Assembly (NCBI GenBank): GCA_963822575.1
Contig: CAWGHZ010000002.1
Span: 310,001-374,000 of the forward strand
Length of the DNA stretch: 64,000 nt
Direction of reading: 5' to 3'
Origin: CAWGHZ01 sp963822575
GTDB lineage: Bacteria; Pseudomonadota; Alphaproteobacteria; MPNO01; DASWLB01
In this document: one piece after another, positions 1 to 8,712 of the stretch
Numbering within the stretch: position 1 is the first letter of the stretch
Layout of the letters: each line of letters opens with the position of its first letter
Notes under the pieces: model-generated
The model's input: the letters and a program-made list of their open reading frames with translations, nothing else
Told to the model about the DNA's origin: nothing
Databases searched by the model: none
Made by a program: the position numbers and the translations under genes

Positions 1-408
1 GAGCCGCAGCATCTCCGGCACGGCGACCTTGGTGAACACCGAGGCCGACGCGATCGACGTGCCGGTCACCGCCGCGAACACGGCGTTGGCCGCGACCGTC
101 GCCGTACCGAGCCCCGCCCGCACGTGGCGGAACAAATGGTTCATCACGTCGTACGTATCTCGCCCTATGTCGGAGATACTGACGAACAGTCCCATCAGCA
201 CGAACAGCGGGATCACGCCGAACTCGTAGCGCTGCAGGCTTTCCGCGGCGGCGAGCGCGAGGAGCTTGCCGGCGATCGCCAGATCGCCGCGGATCAGCCA
301 GACGCAGCCGAACGACAGGAGGGACAGGGCGACGCCAATGTGAACGCCGATATAGACCAGCACCAGGACGCCGACGACCGAGAGAATGCCGATTTCGAGG
401 TCGCTCAC
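1..408 (-). CDS. dctM: TRAP transporter large permease, DctM-like (partial, runs off the left edge)
   Basis: This is the large membrane subunit of a tripartite ATP-independent periplasmic transporter, which moves small organic acids using a sodium gradient. Only the first 136 codons are present. The GTG start at 408 overlaps the stop of dctQ (GTGA, 405-408), so the two are translationally coupled. The translated part begins VSDLEIGILSVVGVLVLVYI, has two to three hydrophobic segments, and carries the AAVTGTSIASASVFTKVAVP stretch typical of DctM. The periplasmic binding protein is not in the window and may lie beyond the left edge. Family assignment is firm; substrate unknown. Confidence 0.9.
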   Translation of the reverse strand, partial: MSDLEIGILSVVGVLVLVYIGVHIGVALSLLSFGCVWLIRGDLAIAGKLLALAAAESLQRYEFGVIPLFVLMGLFVSISDIGRDTYDVMNHLFRHVRAGLGTATVAANAVFAAVTGTSIASASVFTKVAVPEMLRL

Positions 409-1025
409 TGGAAGGTCCCCCCGGCTTCGTCGGCCTCGATCGTGGTGTGCTTGCCGCGAAGGAACTGGATGTCGTGCCAGGTGTGGCGGCAATACTGGAT
501 GCCGCAGGCGGCCGAGCCGATCAGCACCATCAGGAGCATTGGCCACATCGGCACGGTGAAATCGCCCTCGTTGCCGGCATAGGTCTTCTCGATCCAGTCC
601 TTCGAGAAAAACGGCCACGTGTACCAGCAGAGGATCACCATCAGCAGAACGCCGGCCACGTTGTAGATCATCTGCAAGGTGTGGCCGACGACCGGCCTTT
701 TCGCCAATAGCCGAGCGATCAGGACGTCGGACCGGGTGAACCGGCCGTGGCGCAACGCGTCCGGCATCTGCAGGAAGACGATGGCGATAATCGAAAGGCT
801 GATGATCAGCGGCACGCCGCGCACCGGCGCGTTGAACAGCCAGCGGCTGAACACGTCGGTGTTGAGCAGGACCATGATCACGAAAATCCAGATCGTGCCC
901 ATCGCGTTGGTGGCGGCGATCAGCAGGTCGAAGGCGCGGGCGAGGATGTTGCCGCCGCCGTCGCGCCCGGGCGCGTTACTCACCATGGAACCCGTCCCGC
1001 GGCCAAGCCAGAATTGGCCGGCCAT
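405..1025 (-). CDS. dctQ: TRAP transporter small permease, DctQ-like
   Basis: The small membrane subunit of the same TRAP transporter; it partners DctM in the inner membrane. 206 residues with four hydrophobic segments (roughly residues 38-58, 72-92, 115-135, 155-175), the usual DctQ topology, and a conserved F-R region at the first helix (DVFSRWLFNAPVRGVP). The first about 20 residues are extra relative to most DctQ proteins; an alternative ATG lies at residue 14. It is followed directly by dctM with a 4-base overlap. The upstream gap (1026-1183) holds only GC-rich short palindromes and no recognisable promoter. Confidence 0.88.
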   Translation of the reverse strand: MAGQFWLGRGTGSMVSNAPGRDGGGNILARAFDLLIAATNAMGTIWIFVIMVLLNTDVFSRWLFNAPVRGVPLIISLSIIAIVFLQMPDALRHGRFTRSDVLIARLLAKRPVVGHTLQMIYNVAGVLLMVILCWYTWPFFSKDWIEKTYAGNEGDFTVPMWPMLLMVLIGSAACGIQYCRHTWHDIQFLRGKHTTIEADEAGGTFQ

Positions 1026-1183
1026 CGCATCGCGCGCCCGACGCCGCGCGTTGCCCCGCGCGGGACCACCAGCACATCGTAAGCCTCCTGTTCGGCAACC
1101 GCCCTTTGCGACGGTTTTGCGAATCTTAGCATAGTTCCCGCCTCGGTCGCGGGCAAAATGCCGCAGGATCGGGCCGTACGGCC

Positions 1184-2221
1184 TCAGCGCGTGGCGTCGA
1201 GCAGCACCTTGCCGCTTACCTGGCGAGCCTCAACCAGCCGGTGGGCCTCCGCCGCCTGGCTGAGCGGCATGATGCGGTCGACGATCGGCGGCTTCACCCG
1301 CCCCGTCGCCGCCGCCTTCAGCGACCACTCGATGTCCGGGAAGTCGCAGCCCGGATTGGCGATGATCGACAGCCGGTTGAGGTAGAGGTGGCGCAGGTCG
1401 ACCGGCGCGGTGACGCCGGCATGCGCCCCGGCCGTGACCAGCCGTCCGCTCTTGGCGAGGCATTTGAGGGCGACGGGGAACAGCTCGGGATCGCCCACAT
1501 TGTCGGCTACGACGTTCACGCCCGGCCCTCCGGTGAGGCGGCGCACCTCGTCGTCCCAGCCTTGCGTGCGGTAGTTGACGCCGAAATCCGCGCCGAAGCC
1601 GAGTCCCTTCGCGACACGGTCGTCCGCGCCGGCCGCGCCGATCACCTTGGCGCCCATCCGCTTCGCCACCTGGATCACGCAGCTCGCGAGCCCGCCCGCA
1701 GCGCCCATCACCAGCACCCATTCGCCCCGCTTGAGGCGCGCCAGCGCGTGAAGCTGGTGCCGCGCGGTCGGCATGTGGCGCATGATGACGCAGGCGTCCT
1801 CGTCCGACAGATTATCGGGCAGGACGAAGGCATTGCCCGACGGTACGGCGATGTATTCCGCGTACCCGCCCCAGCGGTGGATGCCGATCATCACGTCGGG
1901 CGCCGGGTCGTCCGACTCGTGGCCGGGCTTGCCCTTACCGCTCGGGATCGAGGTGTGCACGAAGACGCGGTCGCCGATCCGCGCGTGCGGCACGCCCGCG
2001 CCGACGGCGGTGATCGTGCCGACCGGGTCGCACCCCAGCACGTGCGGCAAGGGCGGCTTCCGCGCGTAGATGCCCTTCCTCAGGATGATGTCGAGCGTGA
2101 TGTTGACCGAGACGTAGTGCACCTTGATCAGCACTTCGCCCGGCTGCGGCACGGGCGTCGCGATGTCCTCGTAGCGCAGCACCTCGGGCCCGCCATATTC
2201 GCGGAACAGCATGGCCTTCAT
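1184..2221 (-). CDS. Zinc-independent MDR oxidoreductase (quinone reductase/alcohol dehydrogenase-like), copy 1
   Basis: A 345-residue medium-chain dehydrogenase/reductase. The N-terminal GroES-like domain (about 25-130, with LPHVLGCDPVGTITAVG) is followed by a Rossmann NAD(P)-binding domain with the VLVMGAAGGLASCVIQVAKR dinucleotide motif near residues 168-187. The Cys/His residues of a structural zinc lobe are absent, so it is of the quinone-oxidoreductase type. It is closely similar to the protein at 8713-9720. In both places the MDR gene lies downstream of a two-domain VOC gene on the same strand, suggesting a duplicated catabolic gene set. Substrate unknown. Confidence 0.87.
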   Translation of the reverse strand: MKAMLFREYGGPEVLRYEDIATPVPQPGEVLIKVHYVSVNITLDIILRKGIYARKPPLPHVLGCDPVGTITAVGAGVPHARIGDRVFVHTSIPSGKGKPGHESDDPAPDVMIGIHRWGGYAEYIAVPSGNAFVLPDNLSDEDACVIMRHMPTARHQLHALARLKRGEWVLVMGAAGGLASCVIQVAKRMGAKVIGAAGADDRVAKGLGFGADFGVNYRTQGWDDEVRRLTGGPGVNVVADNVGDPELFPVALKCLAKSGRLVTAGAHAGVTAPVDLRHLYLNRLSIIANPGCDFPDIEWSLKAAATGRVKPPIVDRIMPLSQAAEAHRLVEARQVSGKVLLDATR

Positions 2222-2314
2222 GGCGGTGTCGCTTCCCCCTCTACAGATTCTTATTCCGCCGTCACTGCGCGGCGCGGCGCGACGAAGCCATCGTGATGGC
2301 GGTGATGGAATGGG

Positions 2315-2340
2315 CCCCGGGCGCGCTGCCGCGCCCGGGG
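2315..2340 (-). terminator. Hairpin after the two-domain VOC gene
   Basis: A perfect 11-bp stem (CCCCGGGCGCG / CGCGCCCGGGG) with a 4-base loop CTGC, 17 bases past the stop of the VOC gene read leftward. There is no T-run, so this may be a weak or Rho-assisted terminator or simply an mRNA-stabilising hairpin. Confidence 0.45.
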
Positions 2341-2356
2341 AACCGGAACGTTGCGC

Positions 2357-3601
2357 CTAGCCGAGCGGGCCCAACAGGGTCTCGCCGTCGAAACTGTCCG
2401 ACATCGGCTTCACGGCGTCGGGCCATTTGTCGTTGTTCACCTTCGGGCGCTTCGACTTCGGGCGGACCTTCCCGTCCCAGCCGATCTGCTCCATGTAGTA
2501 GTAGAGTTGGATCGTGTGGCCGTCGGGGTCGACCGCGAACGCCGAGTAGTCGATGCCCGGGAACAGCTCCGGTGGCAGGTACTTGATGGTGACGCCGTTC
2601 GCCTCGAGGAAGTCGATGGCGTTGCGGAGCTGGGAATAGTCGCCCACCTGGTTGCCGAAGCTCATGCACGATGTGTGCGGGGAGAGCCCCAGCTTGGCGC
2701 GCAGCTCGACCGGGTAGAGCGCCAGCGAGTGGTGCTCGGTGTTGCAGCGCAGGAACACGCAGGTGTGGCCGTCGTACGTGATCTCCTCGCTGACGCGGAG
2801 CCCCATCACCTTGGTGTAGAACTCGATCGCCTTCTGCATGTCGCGGATGAACAGGCGCACCGGCCCGATCTTGATGACCTTGAACGGGCGCGCCAGCATT
2901 ACCCCGCCGACGTCGTAGTTGAACGGCCCCTTCTCGACATGGCGCATGCCGGAGGTGAGGTCCATCCCCTCCTGCTTGAACATCTCGAGTTCCTGGTATT
3001 CGCACATCTGCGGCAGGTCGGGCTTGTCGTGGAAGCCCCGCTTGCGGACGCCCGGCGGCTTCGACTGAAGGTTCCAGCCAATCTGCTCGATGCCGTAATA
3101 GATCTCGTTGGTGTGGCCTTCTGGGTCGGGCGGGTAGCTGTGCCAGTTCGAGCCCGGCACGTCGCGGCCGATGCGGCCGGGGTTGACGCCGATCGACTTG
3201 AACCAGTCGATGCCGTCGCCCACTTCGCGCAGCGTGCCGACCTGCCAGGTGATCTGGTTGGTCGTCACGTCGGGATTGGTCACGTGGCCGCCGGCCGAGC
3301 CGCGCCCCATCTTGTCCAGCGCCGCCTTGGGGAAGATGACGAAGCTATGGTGGTCGGTGCCGTGGGTCATGAAGTAGCCGACCGTCGGCACGCCTTCGAA
3401 TACCGACGGGTCGGGCCGGATGCGGGCGAAGTCGAGCGTGTCGGTCACCCGGAAGCCCAGCAAATCCTTATAGAAATGCAGCGCCTCGTCGAACTTGTAG
3501 ACGTTGTAGCCGAAGTGGCCGAGACGGCGAATCTTGAACGGGCGGTCGAGAAGCACGCCGCCCACGCTGAATTTGCCGTCGATCCTTGCGGTGCCTTCCA
3601 T
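2357..3601 (-). CDS. Two-domain VOC (extradiol dioxygenase-like) protein, copy 1
   Basis: A 414-residue protein with two vicinal-oxygen-chelate domains. Domain 1 (about 22-175) keeps the likely metal ligands His29 (RRLGHFGYN), His84/85 (GTDHHSF) and Glu166 (NEIYYG). Domain 2 (about 240-372) has the matching fold, but Pro247 and Gln365 replace the first His and the Glu; only His290 of TEHHSL remains. The ATG at 3601 was chosen because AGGAGG lies about 9 bases upstream and similarity to copy 2 begins there; the frame stays open to 3802. It probably cleaves a catecholic or related aromatic ring, but 4-hydroxyphenylpyruvate dioxygenase-like or isomerase chemistry cannot be excluded. Paralogue at 10883-12112. 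Confidence 0.88.
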   Translation of the reverse strand: MEGTARIDGKFSVGGVLLDRPFKIRRLGHFGYNVYKFDEALHFYKDLLGFRVTDTLDFARIRPDPSVFEGVPTVGYFMTHGTDHHSFVIFPKAALDKMGRGSAGGHVTNPDVTTNQITWQVGTLREVGDGIDWFKSIGVNPGRIGRDVPGSNWHSYPPDPEGHTNEIYYGIEQIGWNLQSKPPGVRKRGFHDKPDLPQMCEYQELEMFKQEGMDLTSGMRHVEKGPFNYDVGGVMLARPFKVIKIGPVRLFIRDMQKAIEFYTKVMGLRVSEEITYDGHTCVFLRCNTEHHSLALYPVELRAKLGLSPHTSCMSFGNQVGDYSQLRNAIDFLEANGVTIKYLPPELFPGIDYSAFAVDPDGHTIQLYYYMEQIGWDGKVRPKSKRPKVNNDKWPDAVKPMSDSFDGETLLGPLG

Positions 3602-3800
3602 GCTGGCTTCCTCCTGGAATGGGCGAACGCTCGGCGTGTTCTTGGCCTTGTGAGAGGGTTCGCATTCGGTACGCGGATCATGTCGGACCCCTGAAACCCT
3701 GTCAATCAGGAGGCAACGGGGCGCAAAATGGTCGTTGTCCCGTGCTTGTCGCGGGTCGAGGGCCGTGGCACGCTCTGGTTTGACCAACGGGAGAGGCGCC

Positions 3801-4361
3801 ATGACGGCAACCGGTGAGGCACCGCACTTCAGGTTCGGCCATGTCGGGCTGATGGTGAGGGATTTCGAGCGGATGAAGGATTTCTACGTCCGCGTCCTCG
3901 GCTTCACGCCCACCGACGAGGGCCCGGCCGGCCCGTACCGGATGGTGTTCCTGTGCGCCGAGCCGCGCGACCACCACCAGATCTTCCTGTGCAGCGGCAA
4001 GCCCGAGGGCGAGGGGCCGGCGCAGATCCACCACATCGCGCTCAAGCTCGACTCGCTCGCCGATCTGCGGCGGATGGCGGAACGCCTGGACGGCGAGGTC
4101 GCGGAGATGGAGCCCGCCAACCACGGCATCGCGTGGTCGGTCTACACCGCCGATCCCGAGGGCAACCATCTGGAGTTCTTCGTCGAGACGCCATGGTTCA
4201 TCCATCAGCCGATGAAGGAGCCGCTCGACTTCACGCTTTCGGACGACGAGATCGTGCGCCAGACGGAAGCGTTCTGCCGCGCCCGGCCCGGCTTCCAGCC
4301 GCATCCCGAGTGGTACCGCAAGCTCGCGGGGCGGATGGGCGCTGACGCGCCGCACGCCTAA
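3801..4361 (+). CDS. Small VOC family protein (glyoxalase/dioxygenase-like)
   Basis: A 186-residue VOC protein, divergent from the copy-1 dioxygenase gene. Likely metal ligands are His14 (FGHVGLMV), a His in RDHHQIF (58/59), His78 in QIHHIAL and Glu125 in GNHLEFFVE, so all expected ligands are present. The start at 3801 follows GGGAGAGG. It heads a plus-strand run with the alpha/beta hydrolase (4415) and LVIVD protein (5668). A ring-cleavage or epimerase role fits the context, but the family alone does not decide the reaction. Confidence 0.85.
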   Translation: MTATGEAPHFRFGHVGLMVRDFERMKDFYVRVLGFTPTDEGPAGPYRMVFLCAEPRDHHQIFLCSGKPEGEGPAQIHHIALKLDSLADLRRMAERLDGEVAEMEPANHGIAWSVYTADPEGNHLEFFVETPWFIHQPMKEPLDFTLSDDEIVRQTEAFCRARPGFQPHPEWYRKLAGRMGADAPHA

Positions 4362-4414
4362 GACCGAAATCAACGATACGGGCCGCCGCAAGGCGGCATT
4401 CAGGGGGAAACGCG

Positions 4415-5659
4415 ATGGCGATGAGTGCGAAGGCCGAGAACCGCGTGCGCCGCTGGAAGGAGCAGCGCTGGATTCTCGACGCGGTGGTGGCGACCATCGG
4501 CGTCGAGTTCGACCAGGGCCGCGTCGCTTATACGGCCGGGCCGGCCGGGCCGGAGGCGCTGGCCGAGTTCCGCGCTGCCGCGGCCCGCATCAAGAAGATC
4601 GCCGACATCGATCGCGAGTTCGCCCGCGCCGCCCAGCGCCGGGAGGCCAAGGCAGTGGCCTACGAGGAGGCTGGCCGCACGGTCTCGGCGCGCGAAAGCT
4701 GGCTGATCGCGGCGCTTCTCTGGTCGCTCGCCCGCTGGCCGATCTTCGAGATGAACGACGAGCTCGAGCACCTCGAAGCCAAGATGAACGAGTGCTACGC
4801 GAAATATATGAAATACGCTGCGCATCCCATCGAGAAGATCGAAGTGCCTTTTGGAAACAAGACTTTGCCGGGCTATCTTCATCTGCCACACAAGCCCGAG
4901 GGCGGCGAGAAATTCCCCTGCGTGCTCGCCATCCCCGGCATGGACGGCACCAAGGAGAACGGCGTCGCCATGTATGGCGACAAGCTTCTGTCGCGCGGCA
5001 TCGCGATCTTCGCGGTCGACGGTCCGGGCCAGGGCGAATGCTTCGCCCGGCGCATCAACGTGACCTACGAGTCGCCGATGGATGCGGCCGAGGCGAACTT
5101 CAACTACCTCGTCTCGCGGCCCGAGATCGACAAGGACAAGATCTTCCTGCGCGGCTCGAGCTTCGGCACGTTCTTCGGCACGCTGGCGGCGACCCGCCTT
5201 GGCGACAAGGTCAAGGGCATGACCCAGTCGGCCACCTGCCACGAGCCGGGCTTCAACACGATCTTCAACATGGCCGCGCCCAGCTTCAAGATGCGGTTCA
5301 TGTACATGGCCGGCATCGAGGACGAGGACGAGTTCGACACGTGGGTGCAGAAGCTCGACCTGCGCCCCGTCGCCAAGGACGTGAAGTGCCCGGTGCAGAT
5401 CCTGTGCGGCGAGGACGAGCAGCTTTCGCCGCTGGAGTTCACCCGCGATCTGGTAAGTCGGCTCAACGTGCCGAAGCAGCTCGTGATCTACGAGGGTGCC
5501 AACCACGGCATCGCCGGGTCCAGCCCCTCGGCGGTCCTGGGCGAGGCGCCGCCGACGCTGCAGGCCGACTGGCTGCTTGACCGCATCGCCGGCAAGCCGA
5601 TGAAGTCCGAGGAGATCTTCATCGACGTCACCGGCCGCTCCCACATGAAGCCGCTATAG
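4415..5659 (+). CDS. Alpha/beta hydrolase of the FrsA/DUF1100 type
   Basis: 414 residues: an N-terminal helical cap of about 140 residues, then an alpha/beta hydrolase core. The nucleophile elbow RGSSFGTF puts the catalytic Ser at 249, the acid is probably Asp334 (LCGEDEQLSP) and the base His364 (GANHGIAGS). The extra N-terminal domain resembles 2,6-dihydroxypseudooxynicotine hydrolase-like C-C hydrolases, which hydrolyse ring-derived diketones. Directly upstream of the LVIVD gene (8-base gap) and downstream of a VOC gene, so C-C bond or ester hydrolysis of a ring-cleavage product is a reasonable inference. A GGGGG-rich ribosome site precedes the ATG. Confidence 0.85.
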   Translation: MAMSAKAENRVRRWKEQRWILDAVVATIGVEFDQGRVAYTAGPAGPEALAEFRAAAARIKKIADIDREFARAAQRREAKAVAYEEAGRTVSARESWLIAALLWSLARWPIFEMNDELEHLEAKMNECYAKYMKYAAHPIEKIEVPFGNKTLPGYLHLPHKPEGGEKFPCVLAIPGMDGTKENGVAMYGDKLLSRGIAIFAVDGPGQGECFARRINVTYESPMDAAEANFNYLVSRPEIDKDKIFLRGSSFGTFFGTLAATRLGDKVKGMTQSATCHEPGFNTIFNMAAPSFKMRFMYMAGIEDEDEFDTWVQKLDLRPVAKDVKCPVQILCGEDEQLSPLEFTRDLVSRLNVPKQLVIYEGANHGIAGSSPSAVLGEAPPTLQADWLLDRIAGKPMKSEEIFIDVTGRSHMKPL

Positions 5660-5667
5660 GCGCAACC

Positions 5668-6912
5668 ATGGACCCGCGCCCGCCCGGAGAGCACTGGAGC
5701 CGGAACGTCGACATCGCCGGCTACTGCCATCTCGACGGCAAGCCGGCCTTCAAGCTGCAGGTGCAGGAGCGCAACGGCCGCTGGTATCTGTATGTCGCGC
5801 ACCTCTGGCATTACGGTTGGTCGGTCGTCGACGTGACCGACCCGGCCAACGTGCGCCCGGTGCGGTTCATCCCTGGCCCGGAGAACACCTGGACGATCCA
5901 GATCCAAGTGGCGGACAACCGCATGATCTGCGGGCTGGAGCGTATCGGCGACGTGGGCTGGGGTGGCGACGCGTCGAAGCCCAATGCCGAGGGCATTTAC
6001 ATCTTCGACGTCGAGGACCCCGAGGACCCGAAGCGCGTCGGGCATTTCGCGACGGGCGGGCAGGGGACGCACCGCAACTATTATGACGGCGGGCGCTACG
6101 TGCATCTGACCGCGGCGGCCGAAGGCTATTCCGGCCGCATCTACCGCATCGTCGACATCGCCGACCCGGCGAACCCGACCGAGGTCGGCCGCTGGTGGGT
6201 GCCGGGCCAGTGGCAGGCGGGCGGCGAGACCGGCGCCGCGCCGGACGTGTCGCTGCACGGCGGACCCTACGTCGCCGGCGACCGCGCCTATCTGCCCTAC
6301 CGGTCGGCCGGCATCGTGATCGTCGACATCTCGGACTACGCGAAGCCGCAATTCGTGAGCCAGCTTACCGTCTCGCCGCCCTTCATGCGGCTGTTCGGCA
6401 TCCACACGGCCATGCCGATCCCCGACCGCAAGATCGTCACGGCAAACTCCGAGGCGATCCGCGAGGATTGCGACGAGCCGCTGTGCTTCGCCGGCATCGT
6501 CGACGTCTCCAACGAAAGGGAGCCGCGCCTCGTCTCGCTGCTGCCGACGCCGGCGCCGCCCGCGAACTTCCCGCACAAGAATTTCTGCGCGTTCGGCGGC
6601 CGGTTCGGCCCGCACAACCAGCACCAATGGCAGAACCAGAAATCGCTCTACCGCAACGACAACCTGCTGTTCATGACCTGGTTCAACGCGGGGTTGCGCA
6701 TCTTCGACATCTCCGACCACCTGCTGCCGCGCGAAGTTGGCTTCTTCGTGCCGCCGATCCCGACCGAGCGGCGCGGCCTCTTGCCCAAAAAGCTGGTCCC
6801 GCAGTCGGAGGACGTGATCGTCGACGCGCGCGGCTACATCTACATCTCCGACAAGAACCACGGGGTGTACATATTGCGCGCGTCGGACGCGGTGATGGCG
6901 GGCCGCGCATGA
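5668..6912 (+). CDS. LVIVD-repeat beta-propeller protein
   Basis: 414 residues made of repeated strands of the LVIVD type: WSVVDVTDPANVRPV, IYIFDVEDPEDPKRV, YRIVDIADPANPTEV, IVIVDISDYAKPQFV, FAGIVDVSNEREPRL and LRIFDISDHLLPREV. These are typical of a six- or seven-bladed propeller. No signal peptide is evident, unlike many surface LVIVD proteins, so it is probably cytoplasmic. No catalytic signature is recognisable; it could be a binding scaffold or an enzyme of the catabolic run. The stop overlaps the start of the next small gene (ATGA at 6909-6912). Confidence 0.85.
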   Translation: MDPRPPGEHWSRNVDIAGYCHLDGKPAFKLQVQERNGRWYLYVAHLWHYGWSVVDVTDPANVRPVRFIPGPENTWTIQIQVADNRMICGLERIGDVGWGGDASKPNAEGIYIFDVEDPEDPKRVGHFATGGQGTHRNYYDGGRYVHLTAAAEGYSGRIYRIVDIADPANPTEVGRWWVPGQWQAGGETGAAPDVSLHGGPYVAGDRAYLPYRSAGIVIVDISDYAKPQFVSQLTVSPPFMRLFGIHTAMPIPDRKIVTANSEAIREDCDEPLCFAGIVDVSNEREPRLVSLLPTPAPPANFPHKNFCAFGGRFGPHNQHQWQNQKSLYRNDNLLFMTWFNAGLRIFDISDHLLPREVGFFVPPIPTERRGLLPKKLVPQSEDVIVDARGYIYISDKNHGVYILRASDAVMAGRA

Positions 6913-7133
6913 GGGCCATCGCCATCATCGTCAATGTGTTCCTGCCGGGGGTGGGCACACTGATTGTCGGCAAGGTGTTGGTCGGGATCGTGCAGATCCT
7001 GCTTTACGTCGTCGCGCATTTCCTGATCTGGACGGCGATCCTCGCGATCGTCGGCATCCCGCTCGCCTTCATCGTGTGGATCTGGGCGCTGGTCAGCGCC
7101 GCCACCGCGCCCCTGCCGCAGCAGCAGGTCTAG
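6909..7133 (+). CDS. Small hydrophobic membrane protein, 74 residues
   Basis: Begins MRAIAIIVNVFLPGVGTLIV and has two transmembrane stretches (about 4-36 and 38-65), separated by a short polar turn, ending in PQQQV. It resembles short YqaE/Pmp3-like or TM2-like proteins (FLPGVGTLIVGK) but I do not assign a family. Its start overlaps the LVIVD stop (ATGA), so it is probably co-translated. Its TAG stop shares bases with the stop of the convergent OsmC gene. Confidence 0.75.
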   Translation: MRAIAIIVNVFLPGVGTLIVGKVLVGIVQILLYVVAHFLIWTAILAIVGIPLAFIVWIWALVSAATAPLPQQQV

Positions 7134-7651
7134 TCGCCGATCGCCAAGGGCGTTCCGTTCAGCAGGACCTCGCGCGCGACGGGGGTGGGGTTCACGATCG
7201 CCTGCATGACGAAGCAGCCGCGCTCGGCATTGCGGATGCACGTGGCCACGCGGTCGGCGGGCGAGTTGGATTCGACCTCGAACTTGATTTCGAACCCGAC
7301 CGGCTTCGCCTGGACCGTGCCCTTCAGCACCGAGCCGTCGGTGCGGAAGCGCGACTTCACGGTCACCTTGGGATTGCGCAACTCGACCTTCATCATCTCG
7401 CCGTATCGGTGGAGCTGCGTCAGCGCGCAGAACCCCACCGACAGCAGAAAATAGGTGATCGGCCGCGGCGCCGAATCCTCGCCGCCGAGGTGCAGCCCCT
7501 CGTCGCAGAACACCTCGAACTGCGAGGTCTCCGCCGGCTCGACGATGATGCCCTTCTTGCGCATCCCCGTCGAGGCGACGGTCACCACCTCCTGGCCGAA
7601 CTCGCGCCCCTGCCAGGAATATTCCTTCGCTTGGGCCTCGGCTTCGGCCAT
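7130..7651 (-). CDS. OsmC/Ohr family protein
   Basis: A 173-residue OsmC-fold protein, a family of thiol peroxidases that reduce organic hydroperoxides. The two candidate redox cysteines are Cys75 (SVGFCALTQLHRYGE) and Cys146 (ERGCFVMQAI), spaced as in the family. The ATG at 7651 has AAGGAGG upstream; the frame stays open further upstream, but that part reads as the shadow of the amidohydrolase gene. It lies just downstream of the amidohydrolase and is probably co-transcribed. The stop codon (7130-7132) overlaps the stop of the opposing gene. Confidence 0.85.
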   Translation of the reverse strand: MAEAEAQAKEYSWQGREFGQEVVTVASTGMRKKGIIVEPAETSQFEVFCDEGLHLGGEDSAPRPITYFLLSVGFCALTQLHRYGEMMKVELRNPKVTVKSRFRTDGSVLKGTVQAKPVGFEIKFEVESNSPADRVATCIRNAERGCFVMQAIVNPTPVAREVLLNGTPLAIGD

Positions 7652-7665
7652 GGCAGCCTCCTTCG

Positions 7666-8670
7666 CTATTTCAGCCCGATGATGCGCTTCGCGTTCTCGG
7701 TGTAGAGCTTGTCGCGCTCGCCCTTCGACACGTCGAGCCCGTCGAGCACCTTGATCGTCTCGCGGATGTACAGAGGCCCGCCCTCCGGGTCGAACGGGCA
7801 GTCCGACGCGAACATCGAACGGTCGACGCCGAAGAAGTCGAGGCCGCAGCGCGTGCCCGACGCGGAGCCGAACAAAGCCGTGTCGACGTAGAATTTCCGG
7901 AAATACTCGACCGGGCGCATCTTCATCTTGGCCAGCAGCTCCTCGTATCCCGCGTTCGCGGTGCGCGAGCCGAACTGGTCCTGGCCATAGCCGAAGCGCC
8001 CTTCGAAGAACGGCACCATGGCGCCCATGTGGTGGCAGATGATCTTGATGTCGGGCAGCTTGTCGAAGATGCCCGAGAAGACCAGCCGCATCATCGCGGC
8101 CGAAGTTTCGTACGGCCAGCCGATGGTCCACCAGATCTCGTAGATCGACTTGTCCTCGGTCGCGTAGTCCGGGAAGTTGGCCGAGCGCGCCGGGTGCAGC
8201 CAGATCGGCTTGTCGAGCTGCGCCATGCGCTCGAACATCGGGTAGAACTCCGGCAAATCGAGCGGCTTGCCGTTCACGTTCGAGAAGATCTGGATGCCGC
8301 AGGCGTTGAGCTCGCGGATCGCACGGTCGATCTCCTTCATCGTCTCCGGCATGTTGTTGAGCGGCAGCGACGCGATGAAACTCGGGAACCGGTCCGGGTG
8401 CTTCTTGCAGAGATCGGCCATCCCGTCATTGGCGAGGCGCGCCAGCTCGGGCGAGAGGTCCGGCCCGGCGATGTACTCGATCGGCGGCATCGACAGCGAC
8501 AGGATCTGCGCGTACTCGCCGAACGTCTCCATGATGCGGAGCCTGGCGTCCACGTCGTAGAGCATCGGGATGTTGAGCCAGCGCTTGATCGGCCCCTTGT
8601 CCTTCATCACCTCTTCCATCCGGCGGAAGAAGGGGACGGGGAACACGTGGTTGTAGATGTCGAGCTTCAT
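7666..8670 (-). CDS. ACMSD-like amidohydrolase (amidohydrolase family 2)
   Basis: 334 residues with the TIM-barrel architecture of ACMS/gamma-resorcylate decarboxylases and related hydrolases. Visible landmarks are DIYNHVF near the N-terminus, IWLHPAR (metal His), IICHHMGAMVPFFEGR and FASDCPFD (catalytic Asp). The usual N-terminal HxH or ExH metal pair is YNH here, so one ligand is missing or replaced. AAGGA lies ahead of the ATG at 8670. It may decarboxylate or hydrolyse an aromatic acid intermediate of the surrounding pathway. The sister protein at 32997-34139 keeps HxH. Confidence 0.85.
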   Translation of the reverse strand: MKLDIYNHVFPVPFFRRMEEVMKDKGPIKRWLNIPMLYDVDARLRIMETFGEYAQILSLSMPPIEYIAGPDLSPELARLANDGMADLCKKHPDRFPSFIASLPLNNMPETMKEIDRAIRELNACGIQIFSNVNGKPLDLPEFYPMFERMAQLDKPIWLHPARSANFPDYATEDKSIYEIWWTIGWPYETSAAMMRLVFSGIFDKLPDIKIICHHMGAMVPFFEGRFGYGQDQFGSRTANAGYEELLAKMKMRPVEYFRKFYVDTALFGSASGTRCGLDFFGVDRSMFASDCPFDPEGGPLYIRETIKVLDGLDVSKGERDKLYTENAKRIIGLK

Positions 8671-8712
8671 GGGGGGTCCTTCTTGGTTGGGCGTGCGCTG
8701 GCCGAACGCCGA

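Noticed and set aside
4400..5644. A 414-codon minus-strand frame opposite the alpha/beta hydrolase
   Set aside because: Mirror of a real gene with clear catalytic triad on the plus strand; no motif in the mirror.
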